Source: Mycobacterium sp. PO1
GTDB taxonomy: Bacteria; Actinomycetota; Actinomycetes; Mycobacteriales; Mycobacteriaceae
Length of the DNA: 64,000 bases
NCBI RefSeq assembly: GCF_017312405.1
Contig: NZ_BLTG01000036.1
Location: 1-64,000, forward strand
Reading direction: 5' to 3'
Below are positions 1 to 8,263 of this stretch, one piece after another. Numbering within the stretch: the stretch's first letter is position 1; each line of letters begins with the position of its first letter. The position numbers and the translations under genes are program-made. A model generated the notes under the pieces. It made no database searches, was not told the DNA's origin, and saw only the letters and a list, made by a program, of their open reading frames with translations.

Positions 1-62
1 TCTCCCGCCCGCCGCGCTGCATGTTCTCCCGCCCTCCTCGCTGCGTGTTCTCCCGCCCGCCT
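1..62. repeat. 24-bp in-frame minisatellite at the 3' end of the KstD-like gene
   Basis: About two and a half copies of a 24-bp unit are visible, with copies at 1-23 (first base missing), 24-47 and a partial copy from 48. On the minus strand they encode RRAGEHAA repeated in frame. The array continues to the window edge, so its full copy number and the stop codon are not visible. Confidence 0.8.
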
Positions 63-1508
63 CCCGAAGAACGAGCCTTCGCCCAGCTGCGTCCCACTCG
101 CGTAGCCCTTGCCGTCCTGGGCGATGTTCGACGCACAGGCGCCCGCCGCGTACAGCCCGCGCACCGCGCTGCCGTCCCCGCGCAGCACCTCACCGTCGAC
201 CGAGACCTTGAGGCCGCCCATCGTGAACCCGGAGTACATCGCCCGCCCGAGCGACAGATCGAACGCCGCCCACGGCCCGTGGTCCTGCGCCGCGAGATAA
301 TCCGGCTGCTTGTGGAAATCGGGGTCCTCGCCGGCCGCGGCATGGGTGTTGTAGCGCTCGAGCGTCGCGGCGAGGTTGTCCTCCGGGATGCCCAGAGCCT
401 CCGCCATCTCGGTCACCGTCTCCCAGCCGTCGATGAACTTGATCAACGGCATCTCCGGCATCTGCATGTGTGCCTCGTCGACGATCAGATACGCGGTCTG
501 GTCGGGTTGTTCGAGGACGAACGCCGAGGTGCGCGAGTGGTAGGAATCCTCGGCGACGAACCGCTTGCCCTCGGAGTTGACGATGACGCCGGTCAGCAGG
601 ATCTCGGGCGGATAGGCGGCCGCGGTGATGAACAACTGGTCCATGTTCGTTGCCACGCCCCCGGCCGAGACGCCCAGTTTGATTCCCAGCCCGTCGTCGT
701 TCGGGTTGCCCAGAATGTAGGGCGCGACCATCCCGTGGTGTTTGGTCTTGCGCTCCTGGCCCAGCGCGGGCGTGTACTCGGCGACCATGTCCGCGTTCAT
801 CGCGAAGCCGCCCGCGGCGATCACCACGGAATCGGCCTTGACGTAACCGCTTTCGCCGAAGTGCTTCCAGCGCACGCCCACGATGGCACCGTTGCCGTCG
901 ACGACGAGTGCGGTGGCACCGGTCTCGTAGCGCATCGTGACACCGAGCGACTCGGCGCGCTTGAGCAGCAGGTCGATGACCATGGCGGCGCCGCCGAGTT
1001 CACCCGGCACCGGAACCGAATGTCCGCGGGGAGCGGGCTCGGCCTGCTCGCAGAACGGCCACACCTTCTCGTTCCCGGTGTAGGACAGCCCCTCGGTACC
1101 GGGCGGGACGACGACCTTGCCCGGGTAGTAGCTGCGTTCGAACTGGAACCCGAGACCTTCGAGCCAGTCGAAGTGTTCGACGCTGCCGTCGCAGTACGCC
1201 CGGATCTTGTCGTGCTCGGGTTCCCGGGACTGGGTGACCAGGTACTTGTACATCTCGTCGGGCGTGTCGTCGTGGCCCGTGGCGCGCTGCACGGCGGTGC
1301 CGCCGCCGAGATAGAAGTGGCCGCCGGCCATCGATGTGGTGCCGCCGGCGTCGGCGCCCTTCTCCAAGACCAGAACTCGCGCGCCGGCTGCGGCGGCGCT
1401 GACGGCCGCGCAACCGCCGGCGATGCCGAAACCGAGCACGACGACGTCGGTCTCGTCGGACCAGTCGTCGACGTCGGCGACGGACACCGTCTCGGGGATG
1501 TGCTGCAT
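1..1508 (-). CDS. KstD-like FAD-binding dehydrogenase (C-terminus cut by window edge)
   Basis: This is a flavoprotein of the fumarate reductase / 3-ketosteroid dehydrogenase superfamily (COG1053 type). About 502 codons lie inside the window. An N-terminal dinucleotide-binding motif GFGIAGG sits at residues 26-32. The C-terminal FAD signature reads GLYAAGACASNIAQDGKGYA. The ATG lies 2 nt downstream of the VOC gene stop, so the two genes look like one operon. Family members normally end soon after the FFGRRAG segment. Here the frame continues into a 24-bp in-frame repeat and runs off the window. The precise substrate (steroid or other cyclic ketone) cannot be read from the sequence, and a generic FAD-dependent oxidoreductase is equally possible. 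Confidence 0.85.
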   Translation of the reverse strand, partial: MQHIPETVSVADVDDWSDETDVVVLGFGIAGGCAAVSAAAAGARVLVLEKGADAGGTTSMAGGHFYLGGGTAVQRATGHDDTPDEMYKYLVTQSREPEHDKIRAYCDGSVEHFDWLEGLGFQFERSYYPGKVVVPPGTEGLSYTGNEKVWPFCEQAEPAPRGHSVPVPGELGGAAMVIDLLLKRAESLGVTMRYETGATALVVDGNGAIVGVRWKHFGESGYVKADSVVIAAGGFAMNADMVAEYTPALGQERKTKHHGMVAPYILGNPNDDGLGIKLGVSAGGVATNMDQLFITAAAYPPEILLTGVIVNSEGKRFVAEDSYHSRTSAFVLEQPDQTAYLIVDEAHMQMPEMPLIKFIDGWETVTEMAEALGIPEDNLAATLERYNTHAAAGEDPDFHKQPDYLAAQDHGPWAAFDLSLGRAMYSGFTMGGLKVSVDGEVLRGDGSAVRGLYAAGACASNIAQDGKGYASGTQLGEGSFFGRRAGEHAARRAGEHAARRAG

Positions 1509-1510
1509 GC

Positions 1511-2017
1511 TCAATTCTGCTCCTGGTTCACTTGGTCTTTCAGATGGCTGAAGTACGCGCGGATCTCCGGCGGCAGGTAGGCGATCTCCAGATAGGGAAC
1601 CCCCGACTCCGGCGCGGACAGATAGGCGAAGCGCATACCTCCCGGCATCGTGCCGACCATGACCGCGGGAGCGCCCCGGTGCGCGGCCTCGTCGAGCGCG
1701 GCGGTGAACGCGTCGGCGTCGCCCACGTCCCGGCAGATGTGGTGCAGACCGGGGCCGCAGCGCTCGAGGAACTCGCTGTACACGCTGTCGCCCGAGGTGG
1801 GCGCGATCACCTCGAGTTGCATGTCGCCGGCGTAGCTGAGCGAGATGTCAGCCGAGCAGTCGGCGGGTTCTCCGCGGTAGGTGCAGCCGTCCGGACCGAA
1901 GTGCACGCCGGGCATGCGGAACCATCTCGTGACGCCCAGCAGCGCGCTCAGCGTCGTCTCGGTGGCGGTCAGGTCGTTCGTCACCCAGGCGATCTGGACA
2001 GGTGTCTGGTCAAGCAT
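1511..2017 (-). CDS. VOC (glyoxalase/epimerase-like) family protein
   Basis: A 168-aa protein with the fold signature of the vicinal oxygen chelate superfamily, close to methylmalonyl-CoA-epimerase-like proteins. It shows paired beta-alpha-beta-beta-beta modules, with MQLEVIAP closing the first, GLHHICRDV opening the second and YLEIAYLP near the end. The His and Glu of these segments are the expected metal ligands. The N-terminal ligand position reads VQIAW (Gln rather than His). The start lies about 45 nt from the stop of the convergently placed TetR gene. The stop lies 2 nt before the KstD-like ATG, which argues for co-transcription and a role in the same catabolic step. Substrate unknown. 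Confidence 0.8.
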   Translation of the reverse strand: MLDQTPVQIAWVTNDLTATETTLSALLGVTRWFRMPGVHFGPDGCTYRGEPADCSADISLSYAGDMQLEVIAPTSGDSVYSEFLERCGPGLHHICRDVGDADAFTAALDEAAHRGAPAVMVGTMPGGMRFAYLSAPESGVPYLEIAYLPPEIRAYFSHLKDQVNQEQN

Positions 2018-2062
2018 CGGTTCGAGAATATCGCTCCCGCGCCACGCAAGCTAGAACGTGTT

Positions 2063-2743
2063 CTAATTCTGCGCCAGAAAATCGGCCATCAGCTCCATCT
2101 GGGTGTCGAAGACCGCGGCCGGATCGCAGAATGTGTCGGCGCCGTACTGGCCGAAGACTTCCAGGCTGATCGCGCCGATCAGCGTCGCCCACACGGTCAG
2201 GCACCTGGTGGCCGCCACATCGCCCGCGGGAAGGTCATACTCACTGCGCAACAGCGCCAGATCGCGGGAGAGTTGCGGGGCCACAACGCCTTCGGGGTCG
2301 GGAATATCTCCGTCGGCGATGCCGAGACTCACTGCGGCGAACACCATGCCGACCACCCGGGTGCCCGGACCCACGGTCCTGTCGCGCGGTGCGTGGTAGC
2401 CGGGTACGGGGCTGCCGTAGAGCAGGGCCCAGCTCGCCGGCTGGCCCAGCGCCCACCGGCGCGCAGCGCGGCCGATCGCGGTCAGTTGCTCGCGCCACGT
2501 GCCGGTGTCGGGCCGGGCGCGCTCGACCGCGTCGGCCAGTTCGGTGTAGGCGTCGACGAGCAGCAGCGTCAGCAACTCATCGCGGCTGGCCACGTACCGG
2601 TACACCGCCGAGGACACCATGCCCAGCTCACGCGCGATCGCGCGCAGCGACAGTCCCGCTGCTCCCTTGCTGATCAGCTGGTCCCGGCCCAGTTCGACGA
2701 TGCGACGTTCGATGCGGTCGCGGGACTCCTGACGTTTGCCCAC
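2063..2743 (-). CDS. TetR family transcriptional regulator
   Basis: A DNA-binding repressor of about 226 aa if started at the GTG at 2743. An in-frame ATG at 2803 would add 20 residues. The helix-turn-helix is LSLRAIARELGMVSSAVYRY, followed by the usual SRDELL. The C-terminal half, with WATLIGAISLEVFGQ, resembles the TetR_C ligand domain seen in many mycobacterial regulators. The GTG start is preferred because the ATG would sit only 9 nt from a perfect palindrome (2812-2826) that looks like the operator. The gene is divergent from an F420-type reductase, which is the likely target together with its own promoter. Confidence 0.88.
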   Translation of the reverse strand: MGKRQESRDRIERRIVELGRDQLISKGAAGLSLRAIARELGMVSSAVYRYVASRDELLTLLLVDAYTELADAVERARPDTGTWREQLTAIGRAARRWALGQPASWALLYGSPVPGYHAPRDRTVGPGTRVVGMVFAAVSLGIADGDIPDPEGVVAPQLSRDLALLRSEYDLPAGDVAATRCLTVWATLIGAISLEVFGQYGADTFCDPAAVFDTQMELMADFLAQN

Positions 2744-2811
2744 GGGACCAGTCTGGCACAGAACGAGATCACCGCTCTTGCTTTGACCTCGTTCGCGTGT
2801 CACGCTGATTT

Positions 2812-2826
2812 GAGAGCAATGCTCTC
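2812..2826. promoter_or_regulatory. Candidate TetR operator (15-bp perfect palindrome)
   Basis: The sequence GAGAGCAATGCTCTC has perfect 7-bp arms around one central base. It lies in the divergent intergenic space between the TetR gene and the reductase at 2854. A possible -35 (TTGACC, 2783-2788) and weak -10 (about 2806-2811) on the plus strand would put the palindrome over the transcription start, fitting repression. The operator role is inferred from position and symmetry. Confidence 0.6.
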
Positions 2827-2853
2827 GTTAATGGTCAGGGAAAGGATCGATCG

Positions 2854-3294
2854 ATGACTCAGCGCTACGACGTACCCGGGGTGGGCGCACGGGTGTTCAA
2901 CGCCTCCATCCGCCGGCTCGCCGAATCGGGGATCAGCATCCAGGGCAGCACTGCGCTGCGGGTGCGAGGCCGCGTCTCGGGGCGGTCGCACGCCGTGGTG
3001 GTCAATCTGCTGACTGCCGACGGGCGGGCCTATCTGGTCTCTCCGCGCGGGAACACCCAGTGGGCGCGCAACGTACGGGCCGCCGGCGAGGTCGAGCTGG
3101 GTCCGCCGCGACGTCCCGCGCGCCACACCGTCGTCGAGGTCGAAGACGAGGCCAAGCCCGAACTGCTGATTCGCTATCTCCGCCGCTGGTATTGGCAGGT
3201 CAAAACCCATGTCGGCGGTCTGACGCCGACCTCGGGGCCGGCCGAGCTGGCGCGGGTCGCTCCGTCGATTCCGGTGTTCGAACTCCTGGACTGA
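2854..3294 (+). CDS. Deazaflavin (F420)-dependent nitroreductase family protein (Ddn-like)
   Basis: A 146-aa single-domain protein of the split beta-barrel family that includes mycobacterial Ddn and related F420H2-dependent quinone or nitro reductases. The diagnostic segment is YLVSPRGNTQWARNVRAAGE, around residues 59-78. It is followed by a short acidic strand and a C-terminal helix ending PSIPVFELLD. The ribosome-binding site AGGGAAAGG precedes the ATG. It diverges from a TetR gene with a palindrome between them, so expression is probably induced by the TetR ligand. No N-terminal membrane helix is seen. The physiological substrate is not predictable. Confidence 0.88.
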   Translation: MTQRYDVPGVGARVFNASIRRLAESGISIQGSTALRVRGRVSGRSHAVVVNLLTADGRAYLVSPRGNTQWARNVRAAGEVELGPPRRPARHTVVEVEDEAKPELLIRYLRRWYWQVKTHVGGLTPTSGPAELARVAPSIPVFELLD

Positions 3295-3318
3295 CTTCGT
3301 GCCAGGAAAGGTTCGGTG

Positions 3319-4086
3319 TCAGGGGATCGCCGGGGCCTGCAGCGTCGCCGAAGCCGCCGAGATGACGTCCTCTCGGGCCTGTTGGCTGGTCACCTGCCAG
3401 GACACTGCGGCGGGGAAGCTACCCCAGGTGCTGTTGAACATGCCGATCAACACCGTGCGCCCGTCCGGAGTCGGCGTGTAGACCGGACCACCGGAATCGC
3501 CCTTCTGGCTCACCACGCCGTTGGCCATCGTGAACCACCCGTTGTTGACCGCCTGGACGGTGCCGCAGCTCTCCCCCGTCACCACCCCGAAATGGCAGAC
3601 CGGCATCCCCGCCACGGGCACCACACCGGGATCGGTGACGAGCACCCGGCCGCCGGGCAGCACATTGTTGACCGCGACGTCGCTGGCCAGATGAACCACC
3701 AGCCAGTCCGTGATCTGGTGGTTGGTGTCGATCGTGGTGCCGTCGGGAGTGTTGTCCCGGAACGAGCCCTGGGTGCCGATGACATGGCCGCTCTGGTCGG
3801 TGACCAGCCCGGATGCGCGGCAATGGCCGGCGGTGAAGGCCACCCTGGTCTGCGGGTCGACGTAGCCGAGAGTGCAGCGCACGCGGTCCTGCCGAATCTC
3901 CATGCCCGGATACACCAGGACTCCGGGTTGGGCTTCGGCCGCAGGAGTGACCAGGGTCAGGGCCAGAACCGGAGCGATCAGCGCGAGGAGCAGGTGTCGC
4001 AGTCGTCGCGGTGACCACCGGGACACCGGAGAAGGTCTCCGCGCGGGTGTCTCGACAGGCGACCCAACAGGCATCTGAGTAGGCAC
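3319..4086 (-). CDS. Secreted trypsin-like (S1) serine protease
   Basis: A 255-aa exported protease of the chymotrypsin fold. A GTG start is used, with GGAGGGGG just upstream. Residues about 25-52 form a basic-then-hydrophobic signal peptide ending near AEAQPG. The catalytic triad can be read as His in FTAGHC, Asp in ITDWLVVHL and Ser in KGDSGGP. Cysteines in RCTLGY/GHC and PVCHFG/ESCGTV suggest disulfides. Mycobacteria carry several such small secreted S1 proteases. It lies convergent to the F420-type reductase and is monocistronic. The region 4087-4246 between it and the next gene shows nothing clear. Confidence 0.88.
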   Translation of the reverse strand: MPTQMPVGSPVETPARRPSPVSRWSPRRLRHLLLALIAPVLALTLVTPAAEAQPGVLVYPGMEIRQDRVRCTLGYVDPQTRVAFTAGHCRASGLVTDQSGHVIGTQGSFRDNTPDGTTIDTNHQITDWLVVHLASDVAVNNVLPGGRVLVTDPGVVPVAGMPVCHFGVVTGESCGTVQAVNNGWFTMANGVVSQKGDSGGPVYTPTPDGRTVLIGMFNSTWGSFPAAVSWQVTSQQAREDVISAASATLQAPAIP

Positions 4087-4246
4087 TGCCCCCTCCGCTC
4101 TCCCCGTGAAGTGAGGTGTCGGCTACCGCCCCTCGAGTGGTATCAGGTTTGATACCCGAACGAGACTCTTTTGATGCAGACGGTATAACTGCCTCATCGC
4201 GGCCCGATAACGGGGCGTTACACGCCGCGCTCGGGGTGCGCGCCGC

Positions 4247-5653
4247 TCAGGAGTCGAAGCCCAGTCCGGCGGCGTCGAGGGCGCGCAGCAGCAGATTGCG
4301 CCGGCCCGCTGAGTGATCGGCGCGGTCCAGCGACCAGCGCGTTGCCTGGATACCGGCACTGGCCAGCGGCTCCGGCGGAAACGGCAACGGCTTCTTGCGC
4401 ACCATCTCCAGCCCGGTTCGCGCGGTGGTCGCCCCGTCGAGCAGGTCCAGGCAGACGTCGGCGGCGAACCGGGTGGCCGCGACCCCGAGTCCGGTGAAGC
4501 CGTTGACGTAGGCCACCCGACCTTCGCGCGCCAGACCCCAGTGCGCGCAGAAGCGGGTGTTGGTGTCGATCGGTCCGGCCCAGCGGTGGGTGAACGTCAC
4601 GTCGTCGAGCTGAGGGAACGTGATGAAGAAGTGAGCGGCCAACCGGCGGTAGCTCTCGGTGCGGTCTTCGTACGACGAGTCGATGCGACGACCGAAGTGG
4701 TAGATCGCGTCGTAACCGCCCCACACGATCCTGTTGTCCGCGGTCAGCCGGTAGTAGTGGAACTGGTTGGCCGAATCGCCGACGCCCTGCCGGTTGCGCC
4801 AGCCGATGCGGTCGAGTTGCGCCTCCGACAGGGGCTCGGTCGCCAGCACGTAGTCGTAGACCGGCACCGTGTGGAAGCGGTTGCGGCGCAACAGGCTGGG
4901 AAAGACGTTGGTGGCCAGCACCACCTGACGGCAGGTGATGACCGGGCCGTCGGTGTGGACCCGCAGCGCCGCCCCGCCGGAGATGAGCTGCCGCGCGGTG
5001 GTGTGTTCGTGCACGTCCACGCCGGCCTCGACGCAGGCGCGGGCGAGTTCCAGCGCCAACTTCGCCGGGTCGACGATCGCGCACGTGTCCGGGCTGAAGA
5101 GGCCCGCCAGATAGGTGGGCGAGTCCACCTCGGCGCGGACCTGAGCCTGGTCGAGCGCCGTACCCTGGCCCTGCCCGGCCGCCTCGTCGAGCCACTCGAT
5201 CTGGTGCGGTTCGGTGGCCACCGTGAGCATCCCGGTGCGCTGCCAGTCGACCTGCAGCCCGAGTTCGGCGATCTCGGCCTGCATGCCGTCGAGATTCTCC
5301 ATCCCCATGTGCTCGAGGGCATCGATCTCGTTGGGCCAGCGGGACTTTCCGTTCTCGTAGCCGTGGGTGAGGCTGGCGTCGACGAATCCGCCGTTGCGCC
5401 CGGAGGCGGCCCAGCCGATCCGGTCGGCCTCGATGAGCACGATGCGGCGATCGGGGTGGCGGCGCGCCGCGTGCAGCGCGCTCCACAGGCCGGTGTATCC
5501 CCCGCCGACCACGAGCAGGTCACACGTCGTCGGACCGGCTGCCGGGGGATGCTCCGGACGGTCGGTGTCCAGCCACACCGACCCCAGTGTGGTTCCGGCC
5601 AGCGAACGGTCGATCAGGGCTGCGTCGACCGCGGCGTCGAACACCGTCTTCAT
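4247..5653 (-). CDS. FAD-dependent oxidoreductase, DAO family
   Basis: A 468-aa D-amino-acid-oxidase-like flavoprotein. The N-terminal Rossmann motif VVGGGYTGLWSALHAARR lies at about residues 49-66, followed by SGRNGGF, the FAD-contacting loop typical of this family. The C-terminal part carries GFTGLGVAATRFAAD, the second FAD-binding stretch. The ATG at 5653 follows the stop of the sterol-desaturase-like gene by 10 nt, so this is the last gene of a three-gene minus-strand run. Related enzymes oxidise amines or amino acids such as gamma-glutamylputrescine. Substrate is inferred only at family level. Confidence 0.85.
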   Translation of the reverse strand: MKTVFDAAVDAALIDRSLAGTTLGSVWLDTDRPEHPPAAGPTTCDLLVVGGGYTGLWSALHAARRHPDRRIVLIEADRIGWAASGRNGGFVDASLTHGYENGKSRWPNEIDALEHMGMENLDGMQAEIAELGLQVDWQRTGMLTVATEPHQIEWLDEAAGQGQGTALDQAQVRAEVDSPTYLAGLFSPDTCAIVDPAKLALELARACVEAGVDVHEHTTARQLISGGAALRVHTDGPVITCRQVVLATNVFPSLLRRNRFHTVPVYDYVLATEPLSEAQLDRIGWRNRQGVGDSANQFHYYRLTADNRIVWGGYDAIYHFGRRIDSSYEDRTESYRRLAAHFFITFPQLDDVTFTHRWAGPIDTNTRFCAHWGLAREGRVAYVNGFTGLGVAATRFAADVCLDLLDGATTARTGLEMVRKKPLPFPPEPLASAGIQATRWSLDRADHSAGRRNLLLRALDAAGLGFDS

Positions 5654-5663
5654 GACCCGCACA

Positions 5664-6581
5664 TTACGGCTTGACGTGGGCGGGCGTCGTCGTCTGGGCC
5701 GCGTGGGCGGGCTGCCAGCCCGGTGGCCCGAAGAGGTAACCGAGCCGGTCCCGCAACCCGGTCGCGGCGCGCACGTCACGGGCGATCGCCCGGTACTCGT
5801 GAGTCTGCAGCGTCCAGATGTTGAACGTGTCCACCGGCTTGGTCAGCCCGTAGTGCGGCCGGAACAGCTCGCGCTGGAACGTGCCGAAAAGACGGTCCCA
5901 GATGATCAGGATGCCGCCGTAGTTCTTGTCCAGGTACTCGGGATCCATGCCGTGATGCACGCGATGGTGCGACGGCGTGTTGAACACGAACTCGAACGGC
6001 GCCCACATCCTGCCGATGCGCTCGGTGTGGATCCAGAACTGATAGATCAGGCTCACCGAGAAACTGAAGAACACCATCCACGGTGGAACGCCCAACAGCG
6101 GCAACGGAATCCACATCAGGATCTCCCCGCTGTTGTTCCACTTCTGCCGCAGCGCGGTCGCGAAATTGAAGTAGCGGCTGGAATGGTGGGCCTGATGGGT
6201 GGCCCAGATCAGCCGCACCCGATGAGCGGTGCGGTGATAGGCGTAGAACAGCAGATCCACCCCGACGAGCGCGATCACCCAGGTGTACCACTGCCCTGCC
6301 GACAACTGCCACGGCGCCACATAGGCGTAGATCGCCGCATACCCGAGCAGCGCCAGGAACTTCCAGGCGCCCATGGTGAACACCGAAACCAGGCCCATCG
6401 AGATGCTGGCCCACGAGTCGCGGGCCTGATGTGAGCCCGAACTCGGTCGGCCGGTCTCGTCGACCAGATGCTCCAGCTTGCGCGCGGCGCTCCACTCGAT
6501 GATCAGCAGCAGCAGGAAGAACGGGATCGCGAACAACACCGGGTCGCGCATCGGCGGTGGCAGCACTTCGAGGAGATCCAC
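5664..6581 (-). CDS. Sterol desaturase / fatty acid hydroxylase family membrane protein
   Basis: A 305-aa integral membrane di-iron enzyme. Histidine clusters HRTAH, HQAHH and HHRVHH match the eight-histidine motif of the fatty acid hydroxylase superfamily. Hydrophobic segments lie at about residues 13-33, 60-80, 95-125 and 160-185. The gene sits between the carboxylesterase (16 nt upstream) and the DAO oxidoreductase (10 nt downstream), so it is probably co-transcribed. The family inserts hydroxyl groups or double bonds in sterols or acyl chains. Whether the substrate here is a host-like sterol, a carotenoid or a fatty acyl group is open. Confidence 0.88.
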   Translation of the reverse strand: MDLLEVLPPPMRDPVLFAIPFFLLLLIIEWSAARKLEHLVDETGRPSSGSHQARDSWASISMGLVSVFTMGAWKFLALLGYAAIYAYVAPWQLSAGQWYTWVIALVGVDLLFYAYHRTAHRVRLIWATHQAHHSSRYFNFATALRQKWNNSGEILMWIPLPLLGVPPWMVFFSFSVSLIYQFWIHTERIGRMWAPFEFVFNTPSHHRVHHGMDPEYLDKNYGGILIIWDRLFGTFQRELFRPHYGLTKPVDTFNIWTLQTHEYRAIARDVRAATGLRDRLGYLFGPPGWQPAHAAQTTTPAHVKP

Positions 6582-6597
6582 GAGCGGAACCGCCTTC

Positions 6598-8169
6598 CTA
6601 CCGGAAACTCAGCACGTCATCGCCCCACGCACGGCGCACGTCGGCGTCGAGGTCGTCGATCACGGTGTCGGTCTTGTCGATGACGAGGGTGGCCCGGCGG
6701 TCGGCGTCGTAGGGATGCCAGGCCGGTTCCCCGCCCAGGCCGTCGGGACGCCCGTGCCGCGCGAAACTCGTCCAGCGGGCACGCAACCTCTCGGAGACCT
6801 GCTGCCCGGTCTTGCGTCCACCCAGCGCGAATGTCGGGTCCTTGCGGCCGGAGCCGAGATTGCCCCACACGAACGGCAGCTCGGTGGCGTGCGCGGCGTG
6901 CAGGCGCACCAGCTTGAGGAACGGGGTGGCGAAGTCGAACCGGTAGAGGTAGACGGGCGCGACCGCGCGGTGCCCGTCGGCGAACCAGATCGAGGGCATC
7001 CGGAAGCCCAGGTCGCTGCTGAGACCCATGCCCTTGACCTTGCCGCGGCCGCGGTAGGTCCCATCCAGGTCGGCGGTGCTGGGCAACCGCACGTCCGGCT
7101 GTTCGGAGGCGATCTGGGCGAACATCGCCTTGACGCGCTCGGGTGTGACGGGCATCAACGGCGACTTCATGTACCGGAACAGCGCGGCCTCGTTCTTGTT
7201 GGTGCCGATGATCAGCGGCACCGGGTGTGTCATCCCCCGCCGTGCGGTGGCGACCGGGTAGTCCGGGACCACGTCGCCGTCCACGATCGGGGCGAACGCG
7301 AGAAGGCCCGGCGTGTTGACCGGCACCTCGTCGAACACCGTGCGTGACGCCTCCACGACAGCCTGGGTCGGTAACCCGTGCAGGCGGTCGAGATCACCCG
7401 TTCCGAGGTCGAGCACTTCGAGGAAGCGTGCGGCCACCCGCCGGGCGCGTTCGGTGTCATAGGACGACGTCGCCGGCGAGCTCTGCGCGATCGCCGCGCT
7501 GAACAGCCCGGCGGCCGCGGGGCTGCCCAGCAGCGTGGTGACCACCCCGCCGCCTGCGGACTCACCGAACAGCGTCACCCTGGCCGGGTCTCCGCCGAAT
7601 GCGGCGATGTTGTCGCGCACCCACTCCAGGGCGGCGAGCACGTCGCGCAGGCCCAGGTTGGTGGCGAAGCGTTCGCTGTCGGCGCCCAGGGTGGGCAGCT
7701 CCAGGAAGCCGAACGCACCGAGCCGGTAGTTGACGGTCACCACGATCACGTCGCCGCCGGTGGCCAGCGCGGCGCCGTGGTAGAGCGGCTGACTGGCAGA
7801 GCCGAGCACGTAGGCTCCGCCGTGCACCCACACCATCACCGGCTTGCCGTCGCCGGGCTGGGTGTCGGGCGGCGCCCAGACATTGAGCGACAGGAAGTCG
7901 TCGCCCTGGGGTGCGCCGAGGTCGATCGGGATCTTGGGGTCGGTGGGCTGGGGGCACACCGGGCCCACGCGCGACGCGTCGGCCGGTTCGGTCCACCTCT
8001 GCGGCGGCTGGGGTGCGCGCCACCGCAGTTCGCCGACCGGCGCGGCGGCGTAGCGCACGGCCTTCCAGGTCTTGACGATGCCGTTGTCGACCCCGCGGAC
8101 CGGGCCGTGGGTGGTGTCGACCACCGGGCGGCCGTCGGCTGGGCGGCGGGTGGTGGCTTCCGCAGTCAT
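6598..8169 (-). CDS. Type B carboxylesterase
   Basis: A 523-aa alpha/beta hydrolase of the carboxylesterase/cholinesterase family. The ATG at 8169 has a strong AAGGAGCT Shine-Dalgarno. Upstream in-frame starts lack one. The oxyanion loop VHGGAYVLGS lies near residue 115, the nucleophile serine in GESAGGG at about residue 204, an acid in GTNKNEAALF, and the catalytic histidine in HAAHATELPFVWGN. No signal peptide is evident, so a cytoplasmic esterase acting on lipophilic esters is likely. It heads the operon with the desaturase-like and DAO genes, which together suggest turnover of an esterified lipid or xenobiotic. Confidence 0.92.
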   Translation of the reverse strand: MTAEATTRRPADGRPVVDTTHGPVRGVDNGIVKTWKAVRYAAAPVGELRWRAPQPPQRWTEPADASRVGPVCPQPTDPKIPIDLGAPQGDDFLSLNVWAPPDTQPGDGKPVMVWVHGGAYVLGSASQPLYHGAALATGGDVIVVTVNYRLGAFGFLELPTLGADSERFATNLGLRDVLAALEWVRDNIAAFGGDPARVTLFGESAGGGVVTTLLGSPAAAGLFSAAIAQSSPATSSYDTERARRVAARFLEVLDLGTGDLDRLHGLPTQAVVEASRTVFDEVPVNTPGLLAFAPIVDGDVVPDYPVATARRGMTHPVPLIIGTNKNEAALFRYMKSPLMPVTPERVKAMFAQIASEQPDVRLPSTADLDGTYRGRGKVKGMGLSSDLGFRMPSIWFADGHRAVAPVYLYRFDFATPFLKLVRLHAAHATELPFVWGNLGSGRKDPTFALGGRKTGQQVSERLRARWTSFARHGRPDGLGGEPAWHPYDADRRATLVIDKTDTVIDDLDADVRRAWGDDVLSFR

Positions 8170-8263
8170 CCCGAGCTCCTTCGATCGACGGTGCGGCAGC
8201 GCGGAGGCTGCCACGGCGGTACGTAACTGTACCAGCGTGCGGGCGCCTCCTCATTGTGGCTGT

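Noticed and set aside
21-1580. A 519-codon open frame antisense to the KstD-like gene
   Set aside because: It mirrors the real gene on the other strand, has Arg/Gly/Val-rich composition, no family motif and no ribosome-binding site. High GC content produces long antisense frames.
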